DNA of 7,368 nt from contig CALDZQ010000254.1 of NCBI GenBank assembly GCA_937944035.1, forward strand, positions 1 through 7,368, written 5' to 3'. Positions within the stretch are counted from its first letter, which is position 1. Every line of letters begins with the position of its first letter. This document shows positions 1 through 5,611 of the stretch, piece after piece. Source of the stretch: an uncultured Neomegalonema sp. GTDB lineage: Bacteria; Pseudomonadota; Alphaproteobacteria; Rhodobacterales; Rhodobacteraceae. The notes under the pieces are model-generated. The model worked only from the letters and a program-made list of their open reading frames with translations. It searched no databases and was not told where the DNA came from. The position numbers were made by a program, and so were the translations under genes.

Positions 1-20
1 ATGATCTCGGCGCGACGCAT
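1..20 (-). CDS. 5' end of a probable TTT transporter small membrane subunit (TctB-like), cut by window edge
   Basis: On the minus strand an ATG at 20-18 opens the frame MRRAEI before the window ends. A good ribosome binding site, GTGAGG (minus strand of 27-32), lies 6 bases upstream of the ATG. The position, directly downstream of a TTT substrate-binding protein on the same strand, is where tctB (the small four-helix membrane subunit) usually sits, and many TctB proteins start with a similar short basic stretch (family knowledge from memory). Only six codons are visible, so the identity rests on context and the start signal, not on a domain. It could also be an unrelated gene or a chance ATG. 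Confidence 0.45.
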
Positions 21-82
21 GAGCGGCCTCACAAGTTGACAAAGAGATTCCGATCCCCGGCGGTTCCGGGACGCATTCGGTC

Positions 83-132
83 AGGTTTTTCGTAAAAACC
101 TCCGGGCGGTGATTGCACACCGACCGCCCGGA
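83..132 (-). terminator. Terminator-like hairpin after the binding-protein gene, overlapping a second hairpin
   Basis: Starting 10 bases after the stop of the substrate-binding protein gene, the minus strand has a perfect 10-bp stem (132-123 pairs with 110-101; TCCGGGCGGT and its complement) around a 12-base loop. It is followed at once by GGTTTTT, which fits an intrinsic terminator. The T tract is itself the 5' arm of a second perfect 8-bp hairpin (101-94 with 90-83; AGGTTTTT, loop ACG, AAAAACCT). Because a likely downstream gene begins at position 20, this is probably a partial terminator or mRNA-stabilising element that keeps binding-protein levels above those of the membrane subunits. That role is inference. 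Confidence 0.7.
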
Positions 133-142
133 AAGCGCGACT

Positions 143-1117
143 TTACTTGATCGCGCCGGACGCCTTGAGAATTTTCTCATGGCGTTCGATTTGTGTGGTC
201 CAGTAAGCTTCGAGATCTTCACCGGACATGAAGTCGCCCATCAGCGATTTCTTCTCTTTGTACTCCTGCCAATCGTCAGAAGCGTACACTTTCTCGAACA
301 GCGCCGTGTAGTAAGCCAGCGCCTCATCAGACATGCCCGGCGCACCGACAACAGCGCGCTGCATGAAGTACGCAAACGGCTCACCGATACCGATCTCGTT
401 CAAAGTTGGTACGTCAGGGAACAATGGCAGGCGCTCGTTGGTGAAAGCGACCAGTGGGATCACGTCACCACTTTCATAAAAACCAAGTGCTTCGGACGGG
501 TTATTCACCGAAGATTGGATCTGCTTACCGGCCAGATCTTTGGCAACTGCTCCGCCGCCTTTGTAGGGAATGTACTTAATATCGAGACCAAACGCCTTGT
601 TCAGGTGATCTGTGACGATATTATCTTCAGAGTTCTTGCCCGTACCGCCCATGACCCACTTATTGCCACGTTTTCCGGCCTCATCCAGAAACTCCTGGAA
701 TGTGGCGATACCCTCGTCCTTATGAACCCACAGCAGGAACGTGTCTTCAGCCATGCGGCCAACAGGCGCGAATGCAAGCGAGTCAACCTTAAGACCGGGC
801 TGGCGTAAGGGCGTGGTGAAGAACGAGTTCAATGTCACCATGATCGTATGATCGGGGTCATTGACGCCCTTCATATAGGTTAGCGCTTCCGCACCTGAGC
901 CACCGGACTTGTTGGTTGGAACAAGAGGCTTGCCCGCAAGTTTTTCTTTCTCAACGATGGATTGCATCAGACGGGCCATTTTGTCCGCCCCACCGCCTTT
1001 ACCGGCCATAATGACAAAATCGATTGGCTTTGAAGGTTCAAATGCGACGGCAGCGGTGGCGGTGGCTGCCATTCCGAGCGCAGCCGCGCCGAGCACCAGC
1101 TTTTTCATGAGTTTCAT
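143..1117 (-). CDS. TTT (tripartite tricarboxylate transporter) substrate-binding protein, Bug/TctC family
   Basis: This is a periplasmic solute-binding protein of 324 residues, the usual size for the Bug/TctC family. It would capture a carboxylate-type ligand and deliver it to a TctA/TctB membrane complex. Residues 1-25 form a Sec signal peptide: MKLMKK, a hydrophobic Ala/Leu core and an AVA cleavage site before FEPSKP. Family features follow: the early beta strand and Gly-rich ligand loop KPIDFVIMAGKGGGADKMAR (30-49), NKSGGSGAEAL (69-79), the YIPYKGGGAVAKDLAGKQ region (182-199) and the LPLFPDVPTLNEIGI segment (230-244). The frame is open upstream to 1273, but the ATG at 1117 is preferred: it has AAGGAG 6 bases upstream and begins the signal peptide, while the extension looks non-coding. 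A universal stress protein lies upstream and a probable tctB start downstream. The substrate cannot be read from the sequence, because Bug proteins bind many carboxylates and some other small molecules. Confidence 0.9.
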   Translation of the reverse strand: MKLMKKLVLGAAALGMAATATAAVAFEPSKPIDFVIMAGKGGGADKMARLMQSIVEKEKLAGKPLVPTNKSGGSGAEALTYMKGVNDPDHTIMVTLNSFFTTPLRQPGLKVDSLAFAPVGRMAEDTFLLWVHKDEGIATFQEFLDEAGKRGNKWVMGGTGKNSEDNIVTDHLNKAFGLDIKYIPYKGGGAVAKDLAGKQIQSSVNNPSEALGFYESGDVIPLVAFTNERLPLFPDVPTLNEIGIGEPFAYFMQRAVVGAPGMSDEALAYYTALFEKVYASDDWQEYKEKKSLMGDFMSGEDLEAYWTTQIERHEKILKASGAIK

Positions 1118-1123
1118 TCGTTT

Positions 1124-1129
1124 CTCCTT
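1124..1129 (-). promoter_or_regulatory. Ribosome binding site that fixes the substrate-binding protein start
   Basis: The minus strand reads AAGGAG followed by 6 bases and then ATG at 1117. This near-consensus Shine-Dalgarno sequence, with the signal peptide that starts there, decides against the longer open frame that begins at 1273. A second in-frame ATG at 1108 would leave too long a gap. Confidence 0.8.
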
Positions 1130-1200
1130 TGCTATGCGCCCTGTAGCGAGCGCTAATCGTTGCTGTCGGTTTTTCCGACTTATGATTTCGTTCACGTGCA

Positions 1201-1206
1201 AGTATA
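1201..1206 (-). promoter_or_regulatory. Possible -10 element (TATACT) for the binding-protein gene
   Basis: The 145-base gap between the stress protein stop and the binding-protein start holds TATACT on the minus strand, 83 bases before the ATG. No good -35 at 16-18 bases was found; the best TTG-type hexamer (TTGCGT) is 20 bases away. The gap also has two short perfect stems, GTCGG/CCGAC at 1165-1179 and TAGCG/CGCTA at 1144-1155. The binding-protein gene may therefore have its own promoter and leader, but the evidence is weak. Confidence 0.3.
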
Positions 1207-1262
1207 CTCCAATGGAAGCACCCCATACGCAACAAAATTTCGTATGATATAGCACGCACGCA

Positions 1263-2117
1263 TTAATGAACAAGGATCACGGGGATCATCGCCTGGTCAA
1301 CCACAACTTGAGTATTCCCTCCGAAAACGGTTTCGCGTTCGTGACTGTCTCCGTAAGCGCCCATAATCAGCATATCCGCGCCCGAAGACACAGTATGCTC
1401 CAGCAATGCGCGCCCGATGCTTCCCTTGGCTTCGAGGCGGTCCAACGAAGCATGAACCCCGGCTAAAGCGAGATAGGCGATCAGGTCTTCACAGGTCGCG
1501 CCGTGAATCTCCTCACCGGCAGATAGAATCGTCACTTTATCGGCCCCTTCGATCAATGGCATCGATAACGCCACAGCACGTGCCGCTTCGATGGACCCGT
1601 TCCAACCGATAGCAACATGCTGACCAAGCGTGAGCGGAATATCCTCACGCGGCGGACACATAAGCACAGGACGACCGCTTGCAAACAATGCCGCTTTTAA
1701 GGTGTTAGAACCAAGGTTACGGTCACGATCAGGCTTTGCGACGCAGATGAGGTCGGCAAGACGCCCGTGATGCTTGAGAACGTCAATCTGGCGGCCTGCC
1801 GCTTCCTGCCATGACGCTGAGGGTGTTCCGCTAACAGGCCCACGCTCCTCAATCTCCATCGCCTTTATGAGCGCGCTGAACTCTGTATGCAGCGCTTGCT
1901 CCTCTTCATCGGCGAGTTTGGTGGCGGACTCCATGAGTTGATCCCGCATCATGCGGGGAATAGGGACACCAAAGGGCATCATATCGTTCGGACGGGCGCG
2001 GCAGTGAAGCACCGTGATATGCGCGTCAAAACGCTTTGCAAGCACAACGGCGTGAGCGAGGACATTGTTGCCTTTGCCATCACCCCGAACCGGAAGCGTG
2101 ATCGTGCGTAGCGCCAT
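1263..2117 (-). CDS. Universal stress protein with two tandem Usp domains
   Basis: A 284-residue cytoplasmic protein, about twice the length of a single UspA domain. The first domain covers about residues 1-155: strand RTITLPV at 4-10, a helix ending AKRFDAHITVLHC, and the closing strand RPVLMCPP at 149-156. The second covers about 166-284: HVAIGWNGSIEAARAV at 167-182 and GADMLIMGAYGD at 246-257. The nucleotide-loop pattern G-2x-G-9x-G is present as G253, G256 and G266, but the usual following Ser/Thr is Gly267, then Asn268 and Thr269. The start is supported by GGGGAG (minus strand of 2127-2132), 9 bases before the ATG. Usp proteins bind ATP or act as stress-linked regulators. Placement directly before a carboxylate-uptake gene suggests a transporter-associated role, as for TeaD with the TeaABC ectoine transporter; this is analogy only. 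Confidence 0.9.
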   Translation of the reverse strand: MALRTITLPVRGDGKGNNVLAHAVVLAKRFDAHITVLHCRARPNDMMPFGVPIPRMMRDQLMESATKLADEEEQALHTEFSALIKAMEIEERGPVSGTPSASWQEAAGRQIDVLKHHGRLADLICVAKPDRDRNLGSNTLKAALFASGRPVLMCPPREDIPLTLGQHVAIGWNGSIEAARAVALSMPLIEGADKVTILSAGEEIHGATCEDLIAYLALAGVHASLDRLEAKGSIGRALLEHTVSSGADMLIMGAYGDSHERETVFGGNTQVVVDQAMIPVILVH

Positions 2118-2180
2118 ATCAAATTACTCCCCAGAGCGGATTTCTTGTTATCTGGAGCGTTTTCGCCCTCTCATTTTATA

Positions 2181-2213
2181 ATAGCCGCCCCGAAGGGTGT
2201 CCGGGGCGGCTAT
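2181..2213 (-). terminator. Strong hairpin after fhs, probable terminator
   Basis: A perfect 12-bp GC-rich inverted repeat (ATAGCCGCCCCG and its complement, arms 2181-2192 and 2202-2213, 9-base loop) begins 7 bases after the fhs stop codon. On the minus strand it is followed by TATAAAATG, since the terminal T of the stem continues into an AT-rich run rather than a clean T tract. It most likely ends fhs transcription and separates it from the stress protein gene, whose start is 63 bases beyond the hairpin. The poor T tract means readthrough is possible. Confidence 0.7.
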
Positions 2214-2220
2214 CAGTGTT

Positions 2221-3888
2221 TTAGAACAGGCCTTGCACGTTTCCGTCGCCGTCGAGCATGATGCTCTCGGCGGACGGGACGCGCGGCAGGCCGGGCATCG
2301 TCATGATCTCACCGCAGATTGCGACGACAAAACCCGCCCCGGCGGACAGACGGACCTCGCGGACAGGAATATCAAACCCCGTCGGCGCGCCGCGCTGGTT
2401 CGGATCGGTCGAGAAACTGTACTGGGTTTTCGCCATACAGACCGGCAGCTTGCCATAGCCCTGATCTTCCCATGCCTTGAGCTGATCGAGGATTTTCTTG
2501 TCCATCGTCACGCTGTCCGCGCGGTAGATACCCTTGGCAATCGCTTCAATCTTATCGGCGAGGCCCATATCATCAGGGTAAAGCGGTGCGTAATCCGCTT
2601 TGCCGCTTTCGACGATCTCGACCACTTTATGCGCCAGCTCTTCCGTGCCCGCGCCGCCATTCGCCCAGTGCTTGCAGAGGATCGCCTCCGTGCCTTGGGA
2701 AGCGACGTATTCCTTCACCGCCTGCACTTCAGCGTCCGTATCCGTTACGAAGTGGTTGATCGCAACAACGACAGGAACGCCGAACTTGCCAAGATTCTCG
2801 ATGTGGCGGCCAAGGTTCGCACAGCCGTTCTTAACCGCATCAGGGTTTTCAGTCCCCAGATCAGCCTTCGCAACACCGCCATTCATCTTCATCGCACGAA
2901 CCGTGGCAACGAGGACGACGGCTTTGGGTTTCAGACCAGCCTTACGGCATTTGATGTTGAGGAATTTCTCCGCACCCAAATCAGCTCCGAAGCCCGCTTC
3001 CGTGACCACGTAATCGGCCAGCTTCAACGCGGTTTTCGTGGCAACCACCGAGTTACAGCCGTGGGCGATGTTCGCGAACGGGCCGCCGTGGACAAAGGCC
3101 GGGTTATTCTCAAGTGTCTGCACGATATTGGGCTGCATCGCGTCTTTGAGCAGCACGGTCATCGCACCATCCGCCTTGATGTCGCGGCAGAAAACAGGCG
3201 TGCGGTCGCGGCGATAGGCAACGATCATGTCGCCAAGACGCTTTTGCAAATCATCCAGATCATTGGCGAGGCACAGGATCGCCATAACCTCGGACGCCAC
3301 CGTGATGTCAAAGCCTGTCTCACGCGGGAAACCGTTGGCCACACCGCCGAGCGAGCAGGTGATCTGACGCAGCGCGCGGTCGTTCATGTCCAAAACCCGG
3401 CGCCAAACAACGCGGCGCACGTCGATTTCCTGCTCATTCCCCCAGTAAATGTGGTTGTCGAGCATGGCCGAGCAAAGGTTATGCGCGGACGTAATCGCGT
3501 GAAAATCGCCCGTGAAGTGAAGGTTCATTTCCTCCATCGGCACGACCTGAGCGTAACCGCCCCCCGCAGCACCGCCCTTCATGCCGAAGTTCGGGCCGAG
3601 CGACGCTTCGCGGATGCAAACGCAAGCGTTCTTGCCGATCTTGTTCAGACCGTCACCCAGACCAACCGTCGTCGTCGTCTTGCCTTCGCCCGCAGGCGTC
3701 GGATTGATCGCTGTCACAAGGATCAGATTCCCGTCGGCATCACCCGCTTTGGACTTAATGAACGCCGCCGAAACCTTCGCCTTGTCGTGGCCGTAAGGCA
3801 GCAGATGCTCACCGGGAATGCCCAGCTTCGCGCCAATCTCCTGAATTGGTTTCTTGCTCGCCTGGCGTGCTATCTCAATGTCCGACAT
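2221..3888 (-). CDS. fhs: Formate-tetrahydrofolate ligase (10-formyl-THF synthetase)
   Basis: This cytoplasmic enzyme makes 10-formyltetrahydrofolate from formate, tetrahydrofolate and ATP (EC 6.3.4.3), feeding formyl groups into purine and fMet-tRNA synthesis and formate assimilation. At 555 residues it is full length for the family. The ATP-binding P-loop TPAGEGKT lies at 64-71. The first signature follows, REASLGPNFGMKGGAAGG at 93-110, then GYAQVVPMEEMNLHFTGD. The second signature VATVRAMKMNGG is intact, as are the C-terminal blocks PVCMAKTQYSFSTDP and AGAGFVVAICGEIMTMPGLPR. Family members often have Pro where this one has Ala in REASLGP; I would not expect that to inactivate it. The ATG is supported by AAGGGG (minus strand of 3897-3902), 8 bases upstream. 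The gene reads away from the glycosylase gene and ends in its own hairpin, so it may be transcribed alone. No folate or formate riboswitch was recognised in its leader. Confidence 0.97.
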   Translation of the reverse strand: MSDIEIARQASKKPIQEIGAKLGIPGEHLLPYGHDKAKVSAAFIKSKAGDADGNLILVTAINPTPAGEGKTTTTVGLGDGLNKIGKNACVCIREASLGPNFGMKGGAAGGGYAQVVPMEEMNLHFTGDFHAITSAHNLCSAMLDNHIYWGNEQEIDVRRVVWRRVLDMNDRALRQITCSLGGVANGFPRETGFDITVASEVMAILCLANDLDDLQKRLGDMIVAYRRDRTPVFCRDIKADGAMTVLLKDAMQPNIVQTLENNPAFVHGGPFANIAHGCNSVVATKTALKLADYVVTEAGFGADLGAEKFLNIKCRKAGLKPKAVVLVATVRAMKMNGGVAKADLGTENPDAVKNGCANLGRHIENLGKFGVPVVVAINHFVTDTDAEVQAVKEYVASQGTEAILCKHWANGGAGTEELAHKVVEIVESGKADYAPLYPDDMGLADKIEAIAKGIYRADSVTMDKKILDQLKAWEDQGYGKLPVCMAKTQYSFSTDPNQRGAPTGFDIPVREVRLSAGAGFVVAICGEIMTMPGLPRVPSAESIMLDGDGNVQGLF

Positions 3889-3997
3889 CTCGACTTCCCC
3901 TTGGATGGCTGAATGTGATCCGTGATTCCAATAAAACTTGAATGAATGAGGTTTTCATAAAAGGCAATAAAATTTCCTATCAGGCAAAAGAAGTGCG

Positions 3998-4003
3998 TAT
4001 AAT
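3998..4003 (+). promoter_or_regulatory. Possible -10 element (TATAAT) for the glycosylase gene
   Basis: A perfect consensus TATAAT lies 129 bases before the glycosylase start on the plus strand. The sequence 16-19 bases upstream (around TTTCCT) is a poor -35 match. If used, transcription would begin near 4010 and give a leader of about 120 bases. Confidence 0.35.
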
Positions 4004-4093
4004 GTGGTCCTTGCGTGGCTTTATAAATCCGGCGTCGAAGGAGAGTGAGGGCAGATTGGTGGCGGGCCTTGCTAACCGCCCCCGACTCCCCGC

Positions 4094-4099
4094 ATTATA
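4094..4099 (-). promoter_or_regulatory. Possible -10 element (TATAAT) facing fhs
   Basis: The minus strand also reads TATAAT here, about 205 bases before the fhs start. No -35 consensus is visible 16-18 bases upstream. If both hexamers are used the two transcripts would overlap by roughly 75 bases. This is a sequence match only. Confidence 0.25.
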
Positions 4100-4132
4100 A
4101 CAAAATACCCTGACTCTGAGGATCGCCCGCCG

Positions 4133-4891
4133 ATGGACCTGACCCCCGACGCAATGCTGGCCGCGCTCGCCTGGCAGATTGAGCTGGGCGCGGATGAGGC
4201 AATCGGGGATGATTTCATCGACCGGACCCTTGTGGTCGAAAAACCGCCCGAACCTGCCCGCAAAATCCCCGCCAAAGCCGCAAAACCCGCCCCACCCCGC
4301 GCCGATGTCAGCGGCTGCGCCGATCTGCCCTCCCTGCGCGCGGCGATGGCGGCATTCGCCCATCCGCTTCAGGAAGGAACCCGCAACTGCGTCTTCGCGG
4401 ACGGCAACCCGGCGGCAAAGGTCATGATTATCGGTGAAGCCCCCGGACGGGACGAAGACATCCAAGGCCTGCCCTTCGTCGGCCGCTCCGGCCAGTTGCT
4501 CGACCGGATGCTCACCGCCATCGGCTTGTCGCGCACGGCGGAGGAGCCTGAGAAAGCGGTCTACATCACCAATATCCTGCCGTGGCGCCCCCCCGCCAAC
4601 CGCACGCCCAGCGTGGACGAGTCGCAAGCCTTCCTGCCCTTCGTCAGCAAGCATGTAGAGCTGATCGACCCCGCTTTCATCGTCACGATGGGCAATGCCT
4701 CGACCAAGACTCTGCTCGATACGACCACGGGGATTATGAAGCTGCGCGGTAAATGGGCGGAGATTGACATCGGCGGCCGCCCCCGCCCCGTCCTGCCCAT
4801 GCTCCACCCCGCTTACCTGCTGCGCCAGACAATGGACAAACACAAGGCGTGGCATGATTTGCTGGTGTTGCAGGCGCGGCTGGAGAACTGA
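4133..4891 (+). CDS. Uracil-DNA glycosylase, family 4-like, apparently without Fe-S cysteines
   Basis: The protein (252 residues) would remove uracil from DNA to start base excision repair. Residues 1-55 are a short helix and a Pro/Ala/Lys-rich linker. The glycosylase fold then shows motif 1, GEAPGRDEDIQGLPFVGRSGQLLDRML (101-127), the YITNILPWRPPANRTP segment (144-159) and motif 2, HPAYLLR (225-231). These match family 4 rather than family 1 (Ung). Family-4 enzymes normally hold a 4Fe-4S cluster with a CxxC before 'VFxxGNP', a Cys before 'RPPxNR' and a Cys in the next helix. Here the corresponding places read AHPLQEGTRN, PWRPP and SQAFLPFV, and the only cysteines are C62 and C86. The ATG at 4133 is preceded by TGAGG with a long 11-base gap, so initiation may be weak; Met8 is the next in-frame option. 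The gene is first of three plus-strand genes and is divergent from fhs. Confidence 0.9.
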   Translation: MDLTPDAMLAALAWQIELGADEAIGDDFIDRTLVVEKPPEPARKIPAKAAKPAPPRADVSGCADLPSLRAAMAAFAHPLQEGTRNCVFADGNPAAKVMIIGEAPGRDEDIQGLPFVGRSGQLLDRMLTAIGLSRTAEEPEKAVYITNILPWRPPANRTPSVDESQAFLPFVSKHVELIDPAFIVTMGNASTKTLLDTTTGIMKLRGKWAEIDIGGRPRPVLPMLHPAYLLRQTMDKHKAWHDLLVLQARLEN

Positions 4892-4902
4892 GATAATATA
4901 AC

Positions 4903-4964
4903 CCTGCCCCGCACTTGATGCGGCCTTTTCGGGTACTGACAGGCCGCATCAAGTGCGGGGCAGG
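4903..4964. repeat. 24-bp perfect inverted repeat, nested REP-like palindrome
   Basis: Between the glycosylase stop and moaB, arms at 4903-4926 and 4941-4964 are exact reverse complements (24 of 24) around a 14-base spacer. Each arm also contains its own small palindrome: CCGCA-CTTGA-TGCGG at 4909-4923 and CCGCA-TCAAG-TGCGG at 4944-4958. The element can thus form one long hairpin or two side-by-side hairpins, like two head-to-head copies of a REP-type unit. There is no T tract after either arm, so it is not a classical intrinsic terminator, although such a stem would stall polymerase or protect mRNA ends. Similar 'GCACTTGATGCGG' palindromes seem familiar from alphaproteobacterial intergenic DNA, but that is memory and was not searched. 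Confidence 0.88.
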
Positions 4965-4992
4965 TGAGTTTCCACAATGAGAAAGACCCCCC

Positions 4993-5541
4993 ATGACAGC
5001 CAGCCGCATAGACGAAACCCGCGATTTCATCCCCGTCGGCATCGCAATTCTCACCGTCTCCGACACCCGCTCGCTCGATGAGGACCGCTCCGGCGACGTG
5101 CTGGCCGGACGGGCCGAGGCCGCAGGCCACCGCCTCGCCGCCCGCAAAATCATCCGCGACGAACGCGCCGAGATCGCGGCCCAACTGCGCGCATGGATCG
5201 CTGATCCGGCAGTCGATGTGGTCATCTCCACAGGCGGCACGGGCCTGACGGGCCGCGATGTCACCGTCGAGGCGCATTTCGATGTGTATGAAAAAGAGAT
5301 CGAAGGCTTCGCCGCCCTTTTCCACATGATCTCCTTCGCCAAGATCGGCACATCGACCATGCAAAGCCGCGCCTGTGGCGGGTTGGCGGGCGGCACTTAC
5401 CTGTTCGCCCTGCCGGGATCACCGGGGGCGTGCAAAGACGGCTGGGACGGTATCCTCGCGCTCCAACTCGACTACCGCCACCGCCCCTGCAATCTCGTAG
5501 AGATCATGCCGAGGCTTGAGGAGCATAAGCGGCGGAAGTAG
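4993..5541 (+). CDS. moaB: Molybdenum cofactor biosynthesis protein MoaB (MoCF/MogA-type domain)
   Basis: A single-domain cytoplasmic protein of 182 residues, close to the usual 170-180. It belongs to the molybdopterin-binding MoaB/Mog fold; members with activity adenylylate molybdopterin before metal insertion, whereas the role of E. coli MoaB itself is uncertain. Visible features are the first strand PVGIAILTVSDTR (14-26), the pterin-binding and catalytic loop VISTGGTGLTGRDVT (77-91) followed by VEAHFDVYEKEIEGF, and the closing GTYLFALPGSPGACKDGWD (134-152). An ATG with a weak GAGAAAG 7 bases upstream fits the family N-terminus. It lies 101 bases after the glycosylase gene, with the large inverted repeat in between, so co-transcription is uncertain. 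High GC as in the gene before it. Confidence 0.93.
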   Translation: MTASRIDETRDFIPVGIAILTVSDTRSLDEDRSGDVLAGRAEAAGHRLAARKIIRDERAEIAAQLRAWIADPAVDVVISTGGTGLTGRDVTVEAHFDVYEKEIEGFAALFHMISFAKIGTSTMQSRACGGLAGGTYLFALPGSPGACKDGWDGILALQLDYRHRPCNLVEIMPRLEEHKRRK

Positions 5542-5611
5542 CGACCCTCACCGTTCCCGCCCGGACTGATCCCGTCATAGTGCAGTTACAATTTTGCGGT
5601 ATAGAAGAGTG

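Larger units (their letters stand above)
3889..4132. other. Divergent intergenic region between fhs and the uracil-DNA glycosylase gene
   Basis: This 244-base stretch separates two divergent genes and must hold both promoters. The fhs-proximal 100 bases are AT-rich and carry the octamer CAATAAAA twice, at 3929-3936 and 3965-3972; the glycosylase-proximal part is GC-rich. I see no tRNA, no known riboswitch fold and no convincing terminator. A 32-codon frame (4002-4100, plus strand) exists but has no ribosome binding site and overlaps a -10-like hexamer, so it is not called. Confidence 0.6.

Noticed and set aside
36..41. A TTGACA hexamer on the plus strand
   Set aside because: No -10 lies 16-18 bases downstream (the sequence there is GC-rich) and no plus-strand gene follows.
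113..808. A plus-strand frame antisense to the TTT binding-protein gene
   Set aside because: The minus-strand protein has a signal peptide, a good ribosome binding site and family motifs. The antisense frame has none of these and runs through the terminator hairpin.
1118..1273. A 52-residue N-terminal extension of the binding protein
   Set aside because: It would bury the signal peptide and ignore the AAGGAG placed correctly before the ATG at 1117; the extension reads like untranslated leader.
2197..3912. A 571-codon open frame on the plus strand, spanning all of fhs
   Set aside because: fhs on the minus strand is unmistakable by its P-loop and both family signatures. The opposite frame is Arg/His-rich with no domain, and its openness follows from fhs codon bias.
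4002..4100. A 32-codon plus-strand small ORF in the intergenic region
   Set aside because: No ribosome binding site, its start overlaps a TATAAT hexamer, and there is no independent sign of coding.
3980..4855. A long minus-strand frame antisense to the glycosylase gene
   Set aside because: The plus-strand glycosylase has conserved motifs along its length; the antisense product is low-complexity Gly/Arg-rich with no recognisable motif and no ribosome binding site.
4734..5396. A minus-strand frame across the inverted repeat and moaB
   Set aside because: Its product is a repetitive Ala/Arg/Ser-rich translation of the reverse of moaB and of the palindrome; moaB itself is well supported.
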